Below the pieces are notes generated by a model that saw only the letters and a program-made list of their open reading frames with translations, was not told where the DNA came from and made no database searches. A DNA stretch of 64,000 bases from Arion vulgaris (lineage: Eukaryota > Mollusca > Gastropoda > Stylommatophora > Arionidae): the NCBI GenBank assembly GCA_020796225.1, contig CM036758.1:68895274-68959273 (forward strand), written 5' to 3'. Position numbers and translations under genes: made by a program. Shown here piece by piece: positions 20,481 to 32,800 of this stretch (its first letter is position 1; the number at the start of each line of letters is the position of its first letter).

Positions 20481-20532
20481 AGTAAAGTTTTGTAATGAAA
20501 GAGTGGAGAATAGTAAATATGTAATCTTCTTC

Positions 20533-20735
20533 TTGCCCGTCTGCCCAGCGTGTTCGTAGCGCGTTGGACTACGGGTGACTATCCCTCTGTGTGTGCGGGT
20601 TCAATTCCGCGGGATGGCAGAAAAAGCCACAGATTTCCCAGATTTACGGTGTTCGTGGCACCGAACCGAAGGGTTACGATGTCCATGGCACCGAGCCGAA
20701 GAGCTGAAAAGCTCAAGTGCTTCTGGATCGGAAAA
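20533..20735 (+). repeat. tRNA-derived SINE (family G), copy 2
   Basis: Same head, B box GGTTCAATTCC and body as the copy at 5379, with a few substitutions, ending in GGATCGGAAAAAAA. Confidence 0.8.
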
Positions 20736-20998
20736 AAATCTTCTTCTTCTTCTTCTTTGCGTTCGTTCTTTACGATCAATTTTAATCACTCTTAGTGATA
20801 TGTTTGATCTTTGCCAAGAACGTGTATACGTTGCACATTGGTTTGGTAGGCCCCTAAACGCATAGACTTCTACACGTTTAGGACACACGCATCCAATTTC
20901 AGCCAAACCTCCTTAGTCGCTTCTTACGACATGCGTGGCAGGTAACAGTGGTTCTATTCTTTACACCCCAAATTAGGGCTCCGGTAACCACTCGAGCG
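20736..20998 (-). repeat. SINE (family D)
   Basis: Starts with its (TTC)n tail, then TTTGCGTTCGTTCTTTACGA, GGTTTGGTAGGCCCCTAAAC, CCTTAGTCGCTTCTTACGAC and ends at the head GGTAACCACTCGAGCG. Nearly full length compared with the copy at 38835. Confidence 0.75.
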
Positions 20999-21039
20999 AA
21001 ATTTGTAATGAAATGGTGAAGAATAGTAAAGTGGCTTAG

Positions 21040-21295
21040 CGTAATGTGTACATAGTCATGTTAGATGGCAGCAGGTCATGGACATCGTAACATTAAATAT
21101 GAATATTGTTTACAACCAAAAAATAATTTTATTATGTTTACAGAGAATTCCAAAAATCGAACAAGAATGTGTTTAGGAAAGTCAATGAACAATTGAAACT
21201 AATCATGTAGTTCAATTAATGTTTTTGGTGACTTACGTATAACCAATGTTTTATCTGGCTTAGTTTGATTTTATCGAAGAGTATAAGTGGATTCT
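21040..21295. other. intergenic sequence without recognised feature
   Basis: AT-rich; no gene, repeat family or transposon end recognised. Confidence 0.4.
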
Positions 21296-21818
21296 TCTTC
21301 TTCAGCGATCTCTGGTCATGCGTTTAATTTACTGTGAACCACAAACTGGGAGGTAAGCTTCAGGTCGGTCAGGTTTCCCCAAAGCTTAGTTTTCAGGTCG
21401 ACTGGGTGTGGCCACATGTTGCTTCTCAGCTCACACAGGAGAGGACAGTCTTGCAGGATATGCTCTGGTGTCTGTTCCGCCTCTAACACTGGCAGAGAGC
21501 TGTTTGACTTATTCCTAGTCTATATAAGTGTTTGTTGAGTCTAGGCAGTCCGTCCGGTGCGTAGTCGAAATATAATGACCTGGTCTGTTCTGCTTAGGTC
21601 TTTGAGGGAGTCTTTTCCATAATCATATCCAGTGTTTGTCTTCCAGTCTACTTCAGATTTTTATCTGTATGAGGGTTTTGACCTCTTGAAAAGACAAGGG
21701 GTTGGTAAATTTGCTCTTTGACACTGTCCTCCTAAGACATCGGCACTCTCATTGCCTGCAATGCCACAGTGAGATGGAATCCACTGCAAGTGGATTCACC
21801 ATTTACTACCAACTAAAC
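21296..21818 (-). pseudogene. LINE RNase H region, truncated copy
   Basis: Starts with (TTC)n (the LINE tail). On the - strand it holds, in broken frames, the coding also seen at 28616-29150: QWIPSH, NESADVL, QTPEHILQDCP-like and NMWPHPVDLK. The 5' truncation point (TAAGTTTAGTTGGTAG) is the same as in that copy. Confidence 0.75.
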
Positions 21819-22500
21819 TTATTCGCGTGAAACTCTTCGCAGTTTCGAGTGTCCATTATTCACATTTTAAAGTCTTGTTTGTGGACTTCCTTGTAGTGGT
21901 TGATAATGTATGTCACAGTACTATTTATCACAAGCCAATTTTGCATGCAAGATATCCTTACGGATCCAATCTTCCTCCATACAACAAAAATGACAAGAAG
22001 TCATTAGTTATTGTTGTTTTTAAAAAAAATAGAAAGTGTGTTCAGAACAAGTTGTGACTGTACATTGTACAAGTCTAAAGTTCTGAAATTTCATTGATGT
22101 CTAATTCTGGAATACCATTTTTGCATTTCATTTTTCTTAACCTATTCACGCTTCAGAACTGATCTACTGGCTCGCTGTATTTTTAAGTTCACCAATTACA
22201 ATTGACACATATTATGTACGTGATAGTGACGTAAACAGTTACAAATAAAGAAGTAAATACAACTATATTACCATAAACTTCCAAAAGATACATTTATTTC
22301 ATAAAAGACATTAAACACTGAAAAAGTATAGCGATAATTACTGATAAAAAGAGACTAAGAGAAAAGATCAACTTTATTTTCTCACTTCGTTCAGACTCAC
22401 TAAAATTCAGACTTAACTCGCCAGTATAATTAGTATTCTATGATAATGGCTCTTTTGTCAAGTCTGTTTTAAATAGTTTAACCTCTTCAGCACACTGAGC
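21819..22500. other. intergenic sequence without recognised feature
   Basis: AT-rich, no long conserved frame and no repeat family I can identify. Confidence 0.4.
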
Positions 22501-22504
22501 CCGA

Positions 22505-22745
22505 TTAAGAAATGAAGACATCAGGGAAAATGTGAGTACAATATCAGTACTAAACTTCATCAAGAAACAACAAATTAAATGGTTCGGTGACGTAAGTAGA
22601 TTACCAACTGACAGTGCACCTCAAAGAGCACTATTGCTCTGATACAATAAATACAAAGCAAAAGACAGACACGCAAAAAGTGAACCTCAGAGATAACAGA
22701 GGCAACGATAGACACTTTACGAAGCGCACACAAAAGCCGGTTGTA
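22505..22745 (+). pseudogene. LINE RT C-terminal fragment
   Basis: NEDIRENVSTISVLNFIKKQ followed by QIKWFGDVSRLPTDSAPQRA, then frames break. The WFG motif context is that of the RTE-like C-terminus. Confidence 0.6.
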
Positions 22746-23040
22746 TCAATCTCTTCTTATCCTAACACTGCAAAGCAAAACAGTATTGGAGAAAAGAAAG
22801 AAAGTCTTCTAATTGCCGATATATTGGCATGAGCTGTTTTTTGATATGACGCAAAGTCAGTATACAAGCTAATTCAGTAAACGTTGCAACATAAAAGCGT
22901 CCGGTAACACAGATTAGGGTAGATAAAGGGTTAAGATATGTTAAAATATCATCCAAATTGAATATTTGTTTCTTAAATTTCCACACACAAAAAAACCAAA
23001 CAAAGTTGTTTCATCAGAATAGTATTATCGAAATAAGTGA

Positions 23041-23180
23041 AGGCTGCTTAAAACTATGGAGCAATGGTAAAACAAGTTAAAACAAAGTACTGCACTTTTA
23101 CAAAGTACAAAAACAATAATAATACATAGTAATGTTTCGAACAGTAGGCCTTTATCAAGCAACTGATACATCAGAAGGGA
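23041..23180 (-). repeat. Penelope-type 3' repeat
   Basis: On the - strand TTGCTTGATAAAGGCCTACT then GTTCGAAACATTACTATG and a run to TTTTTGTACTTTGT. It begins about 45 bp beyond the stop codon of gene 2. A variant poly(A) hexamer (ATTAAA on the - strand) lies at 23185-23190, just before it. Confidence 0.6.
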
Positions 23181-23221
23181 AGAATTTAATAGAAATACAA
23201 ATGTATATATCTAAGAACGAA

Positions 23222-23899
23222 CTAAAGTCTCGTAATTTGAACATGCTCTGAATGAACAACAATCTCGCCTTCAGTATCTTCAAATGCTTTGTTTACATTC
23301 CCTAATGTTAGACTCTGATCCGACAGTTCATTTTCAAAACTGACTTGATTGTCTCTAGTTTCGTTAAGCTGTTTAAATAATGGATATTGTTCTCTATCCA
23401 AGTCTTCAACTGTGACTTCGTCTGCTATATTACGTCTTGCAACTTCTAGTCCAAATTCAGAAAAAGCACGTTTTCTCACAGTGTCTTCATTTTCTGGTTT
23501 CTTGATCCCTTCCTTTACATCGACATGCTCATCACTACTGTCAGATTCATCTATTTCTTCTGAAGGTCTCACTATAACTTGAGCCATGCTAGATTCCCCA
23601 ACAGAAAAGTGTCCAGCGTAGACACTCTCTGCATTGGTAGCCGACAATTGCGATAACACTTTCGTCATTTGTAAATTTTGAGAAAATACAAAATCACTTG
23701 TCTTAGGCGTAACTGGAGAAAGTGGTGGGCTATCCAAAAATATAGAAACAAATGGAGAAACAGTATGAGGTGCATCTGCTTCTTTGCCTTTTGCCCAGGG
23801 CTGTAATGATGCTTGACCAAATAAAAGGAAAAATGTAGCTCCGGCAAGGAAAATGGAACCCATAATCATCCATACTGTACGCCATCCTTCATGCGTTCC
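23222..23899 (-). CDS. gene 2 terminal exon: last helix and tail
   Basis: Starts after CTTCTTTAG with GTHEGWRTVWMIMG and ends at the stop. The tail is 10 residues shorter than in gene 1, all in the proline/serine-rich and acidic parts; the last 84 residues differ at only about eight positions. Confidence 0.85.
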   Translation of the reverse strand, partial: GTHEGWRTVWMIMGSIFLAGATFFLLFGQASLQPWAKGKEADAPHTVSPFVSIFLDSPPLSPVTPKTSDFVFSQNLQMTKVLSQLSATNAESVYAGHFSVGESSMAQVIVRPSEEIDESDSSDEHVDVKEGIKKPENEDTVRKRAFSEFGLEVARRNIADEVTVEDLDREQYPLFKQLNETRDNQVSFENELSDQSLTLGNVNKAFEDTEGEIVVHSEHVQITRL

Positions 23900-26800
23900 C
23901 TAAAGAAGAGAGTATTTTAAAAACGTTTTGCATTTAATAGCAGTTAACTCATTTTTAATGCGAGATCAAAATAAAATTTAAAAAAAAACAAAAAACTGTC
24001 GTTACTGTCTGCAGTACCTATTTTAGGGCGATGTAGGACAGGTGGGACGTGAGCCCGAGGAATTTAACGGCCGCTTGGCTAGTGTAGTTGCCGCGAAGCT
24101 ATTGAGTTTAGGATTTTTGAGTTATGCCCACAGCAGAAATAAATCTTTGGCCTTACCGTGAATTGAACACAGGTATCTCGCATGGGAGCCGAGCACGAAT
24201 CCATTCGGCTGGACGCTCTTCTCAATGCCAGAAAGGTTGCAGCAAAACTGGGAACAAATATATCATTGACAAAAAAATATATATTTATATATAATGTGCT
24301 TTAACTCTTTCGATATCACGAATGTTATTGAGAGCTGACCATAATTGTGGTATGACAGAATACGACACAATAGTTTTATCGCACAAAACTGTTGCGTGTA
24401 CAATGGTTGCAATCTGAATCTATATACATATATAATAAATAATATATATATAAATAAATATATATAATAAATATATATATAAATAAATAATATATAAATA
24501 AATATATATAAACCAATATACTAAAGAGTCTAAAGCCGAAGGATTGACTTCATTGCACCGGGTTTTATCAATATGTCTCGGCTCCTCTTGGCAGAAATGG
24601 CTCGCCTCAAGCTGAGAGTATTGCACAAAGCATGAAATCCGTTGCTCCTTCAACAATCCTTGCGGTCTCTGGCAGCGCCGGATTAGCCTAGTAGCAGAAG
24701 TAGCAAATGCTACGGACCCGCGCTTCTGGGGGCCCCGCGCCTATGTGACAGAGATGAAAAGGAAAAAAATAACCAAGATGTTATATCAAAACACGCAAGC
24801 TGTCTGAAATTTTTAATGTCGTATGTGATGGTGCTGAATCCAAAGAAATCGAAGCAGAAAATACAGAAGTCTTGTCTTACTGTGTAGTAGATGAAGGCAG
24901 TGCTATAGAAGCATCATCATTACCAATACTACCATTAAGAAACTCTTCACGATTTAGTCACATTTTCCACAAGACAAGCTCAAGTCAGATGTACAGCAAG
25001 TCCTCCCAATTTAGCCACAACATCTTCAAGCCATAGAGAGGCAGAAAGCACAGCACATGCTTCCAATGTAGTAACATCTTCTACAAGCCCCCCCCAAAAA
25101 AACCCCAAAAACCAGCAACAACGAAAGAAAAAATTACTCTAACGATATTGGTGAATGGCCAAGCAACTTCAATCGAGATTATTAGATTGCGAAAGGAAGT
25201 AGCGAAAGAAAGTAGCGAAAGAAAGTAGGAAGTAGATATGAACAGTTATTTCTTGATTTAATAAAAAAAAACAAAAACATACGATAAAGAAAACAATCCA
25301 CGATTTTGGCGAAAGTCGTTTTTCACATATACACATAAACCAACAATAAACCAAAAACTCATGTGAGAGATTGGTTGTGTTATTCAGAAACTAAAGGAAA
25401 ACTTTTCTGTTTTGTTTGCAAAGTTACCGATTCAGGCTGTTCGTCACGGTTTACGAAAGAAGGATTTGACGACTGGAAAAACGCAAATAATTTGTTGAAA
25501 AGACATGAAGAAAGCACCTCCCATAGGCAAGCGATAATTTCGTTGTTAGTTTGTAAAAAGAAGGATGCGCGTGTCGATTGTCAACTTGTAAGCCAAATTG
25601 AGACCGAACAAAAATATTGGCGGTCACTTTTAGAGCGAATTACTTCAGTTATCAAAATGTTAGCAGAACGAGGTCTTTAATTTCGGGGTAGTGATGAAAC
25701 TATTGGTTCACCTCATTATGGAAATTAATTAGGTTTGTTGGAATTAATAGCCACATTTGACATTTTTCTGGCTCAGCATATAAGTGCTTATGTAAATAAA
25801 AGAAAGGATCATACTTATCAAAAACCACATGCGAGGAATTTATCCATCTAATTGCATCAAGCTTACTGGATCATATTATTTTCGAAATTAAGAAATATTC
25901 AGTATCACTGGACTCTACTCCAGACATTTCGCATGTGCACCAACTCACTCTAATAGTGCGCTATGTCTTACCATCTGGACCAGTGGAAAGGTTTGTGAAG
26001 TTCTTTGATATGGAAGGTCATACTGATGAACAACTCGCCCAAAGTTTACTTGATTTTTAAAAAGAAAAATGGCATTGATATCAAAGACTGTCGTGGTCAA
26101 AGCTATGACAATGCCAGCAACATGAGTGGGAAATAACACGGCTTACAAGCACGAATTAAGGAGATAAATAAGTACACAAAATACATTCCTTGCTTTGCAC
26201 ATTCACTGAATTTGGTTGCTAAATGTGCTGCAGAATGTTGTATAGAAGCATCCATTTTTCGATTTTTTTGAAAGTCTCTATACATTTTTTCCACTTCTAC
26301 CCATCGATGGGGCATTCTTACAAAAGCACTGGAAGATACAAGTTCAAAACTCCCGACTTTGAAGAGACTGTCGGACACCAGGTAGTCTGCCCTAGCTGAT
26401 GCGACAAAGGCGCTTTAATGTGGTGGTTTTACCACTATCAAAAGTTTTGGATGGCATCTCAAATAACATGGATCAAAAGGTAGAGTGTCGTGATAAGGCG
26501 TATGGACTAGTTTTGGAGATGAGTAAGTTGGAAACGGGAATAATAACCATTTTATGGAACGGAATTCTAGAACGCTTTCAAGCGTCTAGCGCTTCATTAT
26601 AGTCACCTGGTCAAAACCTTAACACGGGATATGCCCTTTATGAATCGTTACAAGGGCATGTAAAAGAAATGCGGCCTACATTTTCAGATATTGAGGCTAA
26701 AGCCAAAAACCTGACTGACTGTGAAGAATATCAGCAACAAACTTCAAGACGATGCAAGCGAAATACTAAGTACGACGATTTCAGCGGCTCTACTACGCTC

Positions 26801-29800
26801 GATGAAGTTGTAGAAAATCAAACACCCAAACAAAAATTTGAAAGTCAGGTGTTTATTGTCATAATTGATAATGTACTCTCTGCCTTAGCTAAACGTATGG
26901 AAGCGTACCATAGAGTGACTGGTGTATTTGGAATACTTCGGCAGTTAAAATTTCTTACAGCAGAAGAGATCTTGAAAATAGCTCCAAATATTGTCAGCTC
27001 TTACCAAGAGGATTTGGAATACATTCTAGGCGACGAACTTGTGCAGTTTGCTGAACGTCTTAAAACTAATGTAGCTTCTGCTATTATCAACGAAAAGCAT
27101 AAGGCTCTTGAACTGCAATTTTATAAACTTATAATGGAAAATTCATTAGAGTTGTGTTTCCCAAATGTAGAAATAGTCTTACGAATTTACTTGTCTTTAA
27201 TGATTACTAACCGCAGCGGAGAACGTTCTTTTTCAACATTAAAGCGTATAAAAGTGAGTTAAGGAACATGATCGGACAAGATCGTCTAAATAACCTCACC
27301 TTAATGAACATTGAATGTAATTTACTTAGAGAAATTGATTTGTCTAGTATTATCTCTAAATTTGCTCACATTAAATCAAGACAAGTTTGTTAGTAAAAGT
27401 TGTGTTTTATTATTTACTATCATACAAAACCTAGGGCCCCGCGCTAACATTTGCTACAGGCCCCGCGCTGACCTAATCCGGCACTGGTCTCTGGAAACAA
27501 ATGCACGCAAGAAGATAACAGCGCCCAGTATCCAATATACTATTTATATATAATGTTTTAGAATACATTTTTACCTACGATAAAAACTTGAGAAGTTTAT
27601 CACAAATCAAAAGGAATTACTCTATGTGTCAGGTCCCTGTATTGGCTAATGGCGCGGTTGACGCACATTTGTAGACCACTATAGTAGCAAATGGTAGGGA
27701 TTGAGTTAAAAAGCAATATTAAGATTTGTTAATTTTTTTTAAAGTATTTTTATTGTCCGTTCACCTAAATCAGATTTGAAGGTAGATACATTGTATATAA
27801 GAAATAAATGCAGTATTTTGATAGATATAATCAAAGAAACGTAAAACAATCTAGATATTAAACATCTATATGAGTTGCAAACACAAACTGTAAAAAATAT
27901 TATTCGTGATGTTTCCCTATAAAAATATATATCAACTAGGGCATTAGAGCAGAGCAAGACAAAAACGGAAAGCCACGACACTGAGCAACAATCTGGTAAC
28001 AGTGTGACGACAAAAGAAGAAGAAGATGTTCCCGTGTAGGAGTTTCAATGTCAAAACCACCATTTTAGAAGCCAAACACAGTTCAACCGTACTAGATTAT
28101 TAATTCTAATAACGAGAAATATAAAGACATCTGCATCTAACTACCTGTCTGTAAACCTCGCAGAAGTTCTGCTGGTGGACAGAAAAAGCACTTCAAAGAC
28201 ACCCTTAAAGTGCCTCTTAAATACTTCGATATAGACACCGCGTGCTGGGAATCCCTGGCGCAAGATCGCCAAATGTGGCGCTGTAACAATACAAGAGGAA
28301 CCCGCATAACTGAGAATCGTCGAGCCCTTGAGGTACATAAAAAACTAGCTGTGCGAAAAGACAGAACACACAACGCCCACATGTCAAAAGATCCTGTATG
28401 CCCCACCTGTGGTAGGGGATTATGTTCTAGGATTAGACTCTACAGTCACCTCCGCACACACCAGAGAGTTGCAGAAGCACAAGTCTGAGGCTGATGTCCT
28501 CATCGCTTGCGATGGACGGCTATTAAATCTCGTACTGTAGCACATCGATGCTATAAGCAAGATACGAAAGATATGATATGCCAATCAATATCACTTCGGT
28601 ACATCAAAAGCGGGAATAAGTTTAGTTGGTAGTAAATGGTGAATCCACTTGCAGTGGATTCCATCTCACTGTAGCATTGCAGGCAATGAGAGTGCTGATG
28701 TCTTAGCTAAGGAGGGCAGTGCCAAAGAGCAAATTTACCAACCCTTGTCTTTTCAAGAGGTCAAAACCCTCATACAGAGAAAATCTGAAGTAGACTGGAA
28801 GACAAACACTGGATATGATTATGGAAAAGACTCCCTCAAAGACCTAAGCAGAACAGACCAGGTCATTATATTTCGACTACGCACCGGACACTGCAGACTT
28901 AACAAACACTTATATAGACTAGGAATAAGTCAAACAGCTCTCTGCCAGTGTCAGCAGGCAGAACAGACACCAGAGCATATCCTGCAAGACTGTCCTCTTC
29001 TGTGTGAGCTGAGAAGCAACATGTGGCCACACCCAGTCGACCTGAAAACTAAGCTTTGGGGAAACCTGACAGACCTGAAGCTGTCTGCCCAGTTTGTGGT
29101 CCACAGTAAATTAAGCGCATGACCAGAGATCGCTGAAGAAGAAGAAGAAGAAAAGCGGGAACACCGAGATGACTGCTACATTAGAGGACAGAGCACACAT
29201 GAAGTTGTCTAATATGCTAGACTGTCGAACGGGGGAATAGAACTGAAATCATGTTCTTGAACTGCAAATATATTACTCGCAGTTGTAAATATGCGTACAA
29301 TAAATGTTATATCTTATATCCTCTACTTGTGCCGTTTGACACATAATGTTTCCAAAAAAAAAATAATTTCATTCTGCATCTTTATATTTAATTATTTCTG
29401 ATATCAGGTCAACAATCTTACAACTCTCGTTACACCGTTCTTCTCCATGTTTAGTTTGGGCGTTCATATCCTTTTTTCCCAATCCGTTATCCATTTGAGA
29501 TTTCTCCTAAACAATGCCTCTAAAGGCATACGTCATATATAAACAATCCACCTCCATCTTCGTCTTTGAATGATGCTCTCCAATTATGCACCGTGTGTTC
29601 GTTTTAAAAACCTCTACATTTGTTATCGTATTTGACCAGAATATTTACAGAATTCTTCTTAATAATTTAATTTAGAGTTGAGCCCAGTGTCCGGACAGCC
29701 TAGAGGCAGGTAAATGTGAGCACGGTGAGAACTGATGGAATTGGTGAAGCAGGTACCAGAGCAGAGTGAACACGCATGCGGACGATGCACGGGTGGGCTC

Positions 29801-32800
29801 ACCGGTGGGTATACGTGCACGGTGCTGATGGTGAGGGGGCGTGGCAGGCGTAGGGATGAGCGGACCCCAAAAATGTGCAGAAAATCTGGAAAGCTCAGCA
29901 AAGGCTTGAATCCAGTGTGCATTTCCGCTAGCAAGGAACTACTAGTGCCTTGTAGTTAGATTAGGGACAATCAAAGACTATCGGAGTAAACCGTACACAA
30001 AACTGGACGTTAGGCAAACCAAGTAGTCCATAAAAAAACGGGTTACCTGGGCAGATGACGTTCAACAATCCGACAGGTTAGGTCGTCTAAGGGTCGCTGT
30101 CCTAAACAAAAGTAGCAACCTGCTGCCTTGCAGGTTGGCTGGGGACAGTCAAAGGCTGACAGAAAGTGATCCCCGTAAACGTTGGTTGAAATCGAACACG
30201 TCGCCGAAGGACAAGCACCAGAACTCCAAATGGTACTAAGATTGTGACGTAAAAGTGCGTTCTTGACAAAGGCTGTTTAAATATCACAATAAGAATGATA
30301 AAAATGGCCGAAAAAGAACGATCGAAAGAGAGAAAATTCAATTTAAAAAAAAATAATTCTTATTTTCTTATTTATTTTCTGTCCATTTGCAGTACTATCC
30401 TCCTTTATAATGTGATTCTTTCTTCGTATATATCTAAACTTCGTTATTGGCCACACCTTACAACAAATGACAGATTTGTCTATTGTCTTTCCCCAGGTGG
30501 ATGATGAAATTGGTTGTCCACTCTTGCTGTTAAGTGTAGGGATGGGAGCTTTAATTTCCGTTCCAGTGCCAGATGAGTCTCCCTTGTTGTGTTATATCCG
30601 TGTTTATTTAGTGTGGTCTTGATATTGTCTATCCATCTTTTTATTGGTCTTCCGTTGGCTCTAGTACTTGATCTCTTTTTATTGTATGCTGTTATTGGTG
30701 GTTGGCTGTATTTCATTCTCATTAAATGTCCAAATCACTGCATTTGTTGTCTTTCGATGTATTGGGTGCATGAAGTTATGCCCACTCTGCTTCTGATGTC
30801 CTCATTTCGTAGTCAATCTTTCCTGGTGACACCCACCGCCTTCCTCGAGCATTTCATTTCACACGTGATGAATTTTCTGTGGTGTTTTGCTGTCAGAAAT
30901 ATGTTTGGACTTCATTAAGATTCATATTCGTTCAGTATTTTATATGTTATTAAGTCACAAACATTCTCAGCAACATATACATACGTTAGCGGTTAAAGCA
31001 GCAGTAAGGAGTGGACCAGAAACTCCAAACAAAGTGCCCACAGAGACAAAAATCCCAGTCAGAAGGCCAGCATATCTACAACAAAGAAAGATTGAGTAAC
31101 AACAGACGCTTTATGTTTATACAGCAAAATAAACCACAATAATGGGGGGTGTCTCTGTGGCTGAGTGGCTAAGCCCTTTGCCTTGCGAGTCGAAGATTTT
31201 GGGTTCGAATCCGGACCCCGTCGTTCTGTTCACGCGTGCAGTTTTTTTCTGGAGAACCCTAGGGATTATTGCTGGAGCTACGGAGTTCATGCTTTGTGCA
31301 ATACTCTCGGCAGGTGGCGTGCCATTTCTGATGAGAGGGACCGAGCCATATGGGATAAAACCCGGAGCAATGAAGTCAATCCTTCGGCTTTAAAACCCCT
31401 TTAAATCACAAATGATAGGTAAAACAAGCTTTTTCATCCTGATCTGTCAGAGTCCGGCTCTACTCATCGACTTAAATTCTTTGGTAAGGTCAATCAGGTT
31501 TGTTTATAGGTAATCAGGTTATTCAATCAATCAATCAAGTGCCATACCTGCCGGCATAGGCGATCATGTCTCTCTGCAACTCTCTCTGCTTGGTGCATGT
31601 AATCAGTTCCGACGTCGATCTTGTGTCGAACCATGATGTCAGGCCATCCAACATCTTCTCTCTCTGTCTTCCGCGATCTCTCCTTCCCTTAATTTTACCT
31701 GTTAGTACCAAATGTTCTAAAGCTTCGCTTCGCATTATATGCCCGAAGAACCTTGATTGTCGGATTCTTATTCTTTTGATAAGGTTTCTTTGTGAGCAGG
31801 TCTGATTTAAAACCTCCACATTTGTTTTCTTCGCTGTCCATGGAATTGATAGATTACCGTACTTTAAAATATTTTCCCCATCTTCTAAATTATACCGTCG
31901 ACCCTCGCCGGTGTCGTACACTGCAGCTGAGATCTTTCTGTGTAAGAAAGAGATCAGAGCACACATGGTTACTCACAGAAGTGAAATGATGATGGTACTA
32001 TTAATCAATTCAATAATCAATCAATGAAACCTTATGCTAGCGCTGGATTCATGGATTCAATTTATCTCGGTCGTTTACACCTTTGAGCATTGGAAACTGA
32101 TGGCAGAAAAGAAACATTAACAGTCTCCGTCTGCAACTTTTTGAGAGGGATCATGTTTAAGTTGATGACTGAAAGTGAGTACAGAAGAAGACGTTGAAAT
32201 ATCAAGTTCTCTAGCAAAGTCAAATCTCGAATACTTCATCTCTGCAATTGGGGATCTCTATGGTGTAGTAGTTAAGACATTTGTCTGTTGTTCTGAAGAT
32301 TCTATGTTCGAATTAGAACCATGTAACAGTGCATATTTTTCATTACATCCCTAGGATTTTTGTGAGCTACGGATTTCTGCAAACTCTCCGCAAGTGGGGT
32401 ACTATTTCTGTCGAGGGAATGGAGCCATGAGGGAAACCCGTTGCACACTGAAGTCAATCCTCCTCCCCAAGATCCTTTGAAAACATTGTTATTTCTGCAA
32501 AGCTACAGTGTATTTACAAACATTTACCTTGGCGCCATTTCAAGAGGAAGGGCCACGATAGTGGATGTTCCAACAGCCTGGTTGATCATGACAAATATTA
32601 GTAGAGCCAGTACAACCCACTTGTAGGTTTCGTCGAAGATGCCAACAAGTAATGTGGCAATACCAGCCAAACCAAATCCTAGAATTAATAAATAAAAACG
32701 TTAAGTTATGTTATTTGATCGATATCACATTAGGCATTCCCATTCGTACTCCGTACTCCGCTGCAGTAGCCATCTCAAAGTCCACTTTCTCACCGTACCC

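Larger units (their letters stand above)
20487..21030. repeat. SINE pair framed by a direct repeat
   Basis: TTTTGTAATGAAAGAGTGGA then GAATAGTAAA on the left and ATTTGTAATGAAATGGTGAA then GAATAGTAAA on the right frame a SINE-G and a SINE-D joined tail to tail. The direct repeat of about 28 bp has roughly four differences. It could be a target duplication or an older local duplication. Confidence 0.45.

Noticed and set aside
31142..31215. Functional tRNA-Ser/Leu-like gene
   Set aside because: The acceptor stem does not pair fully and the sequence runs into a SINE body present in four other copies.
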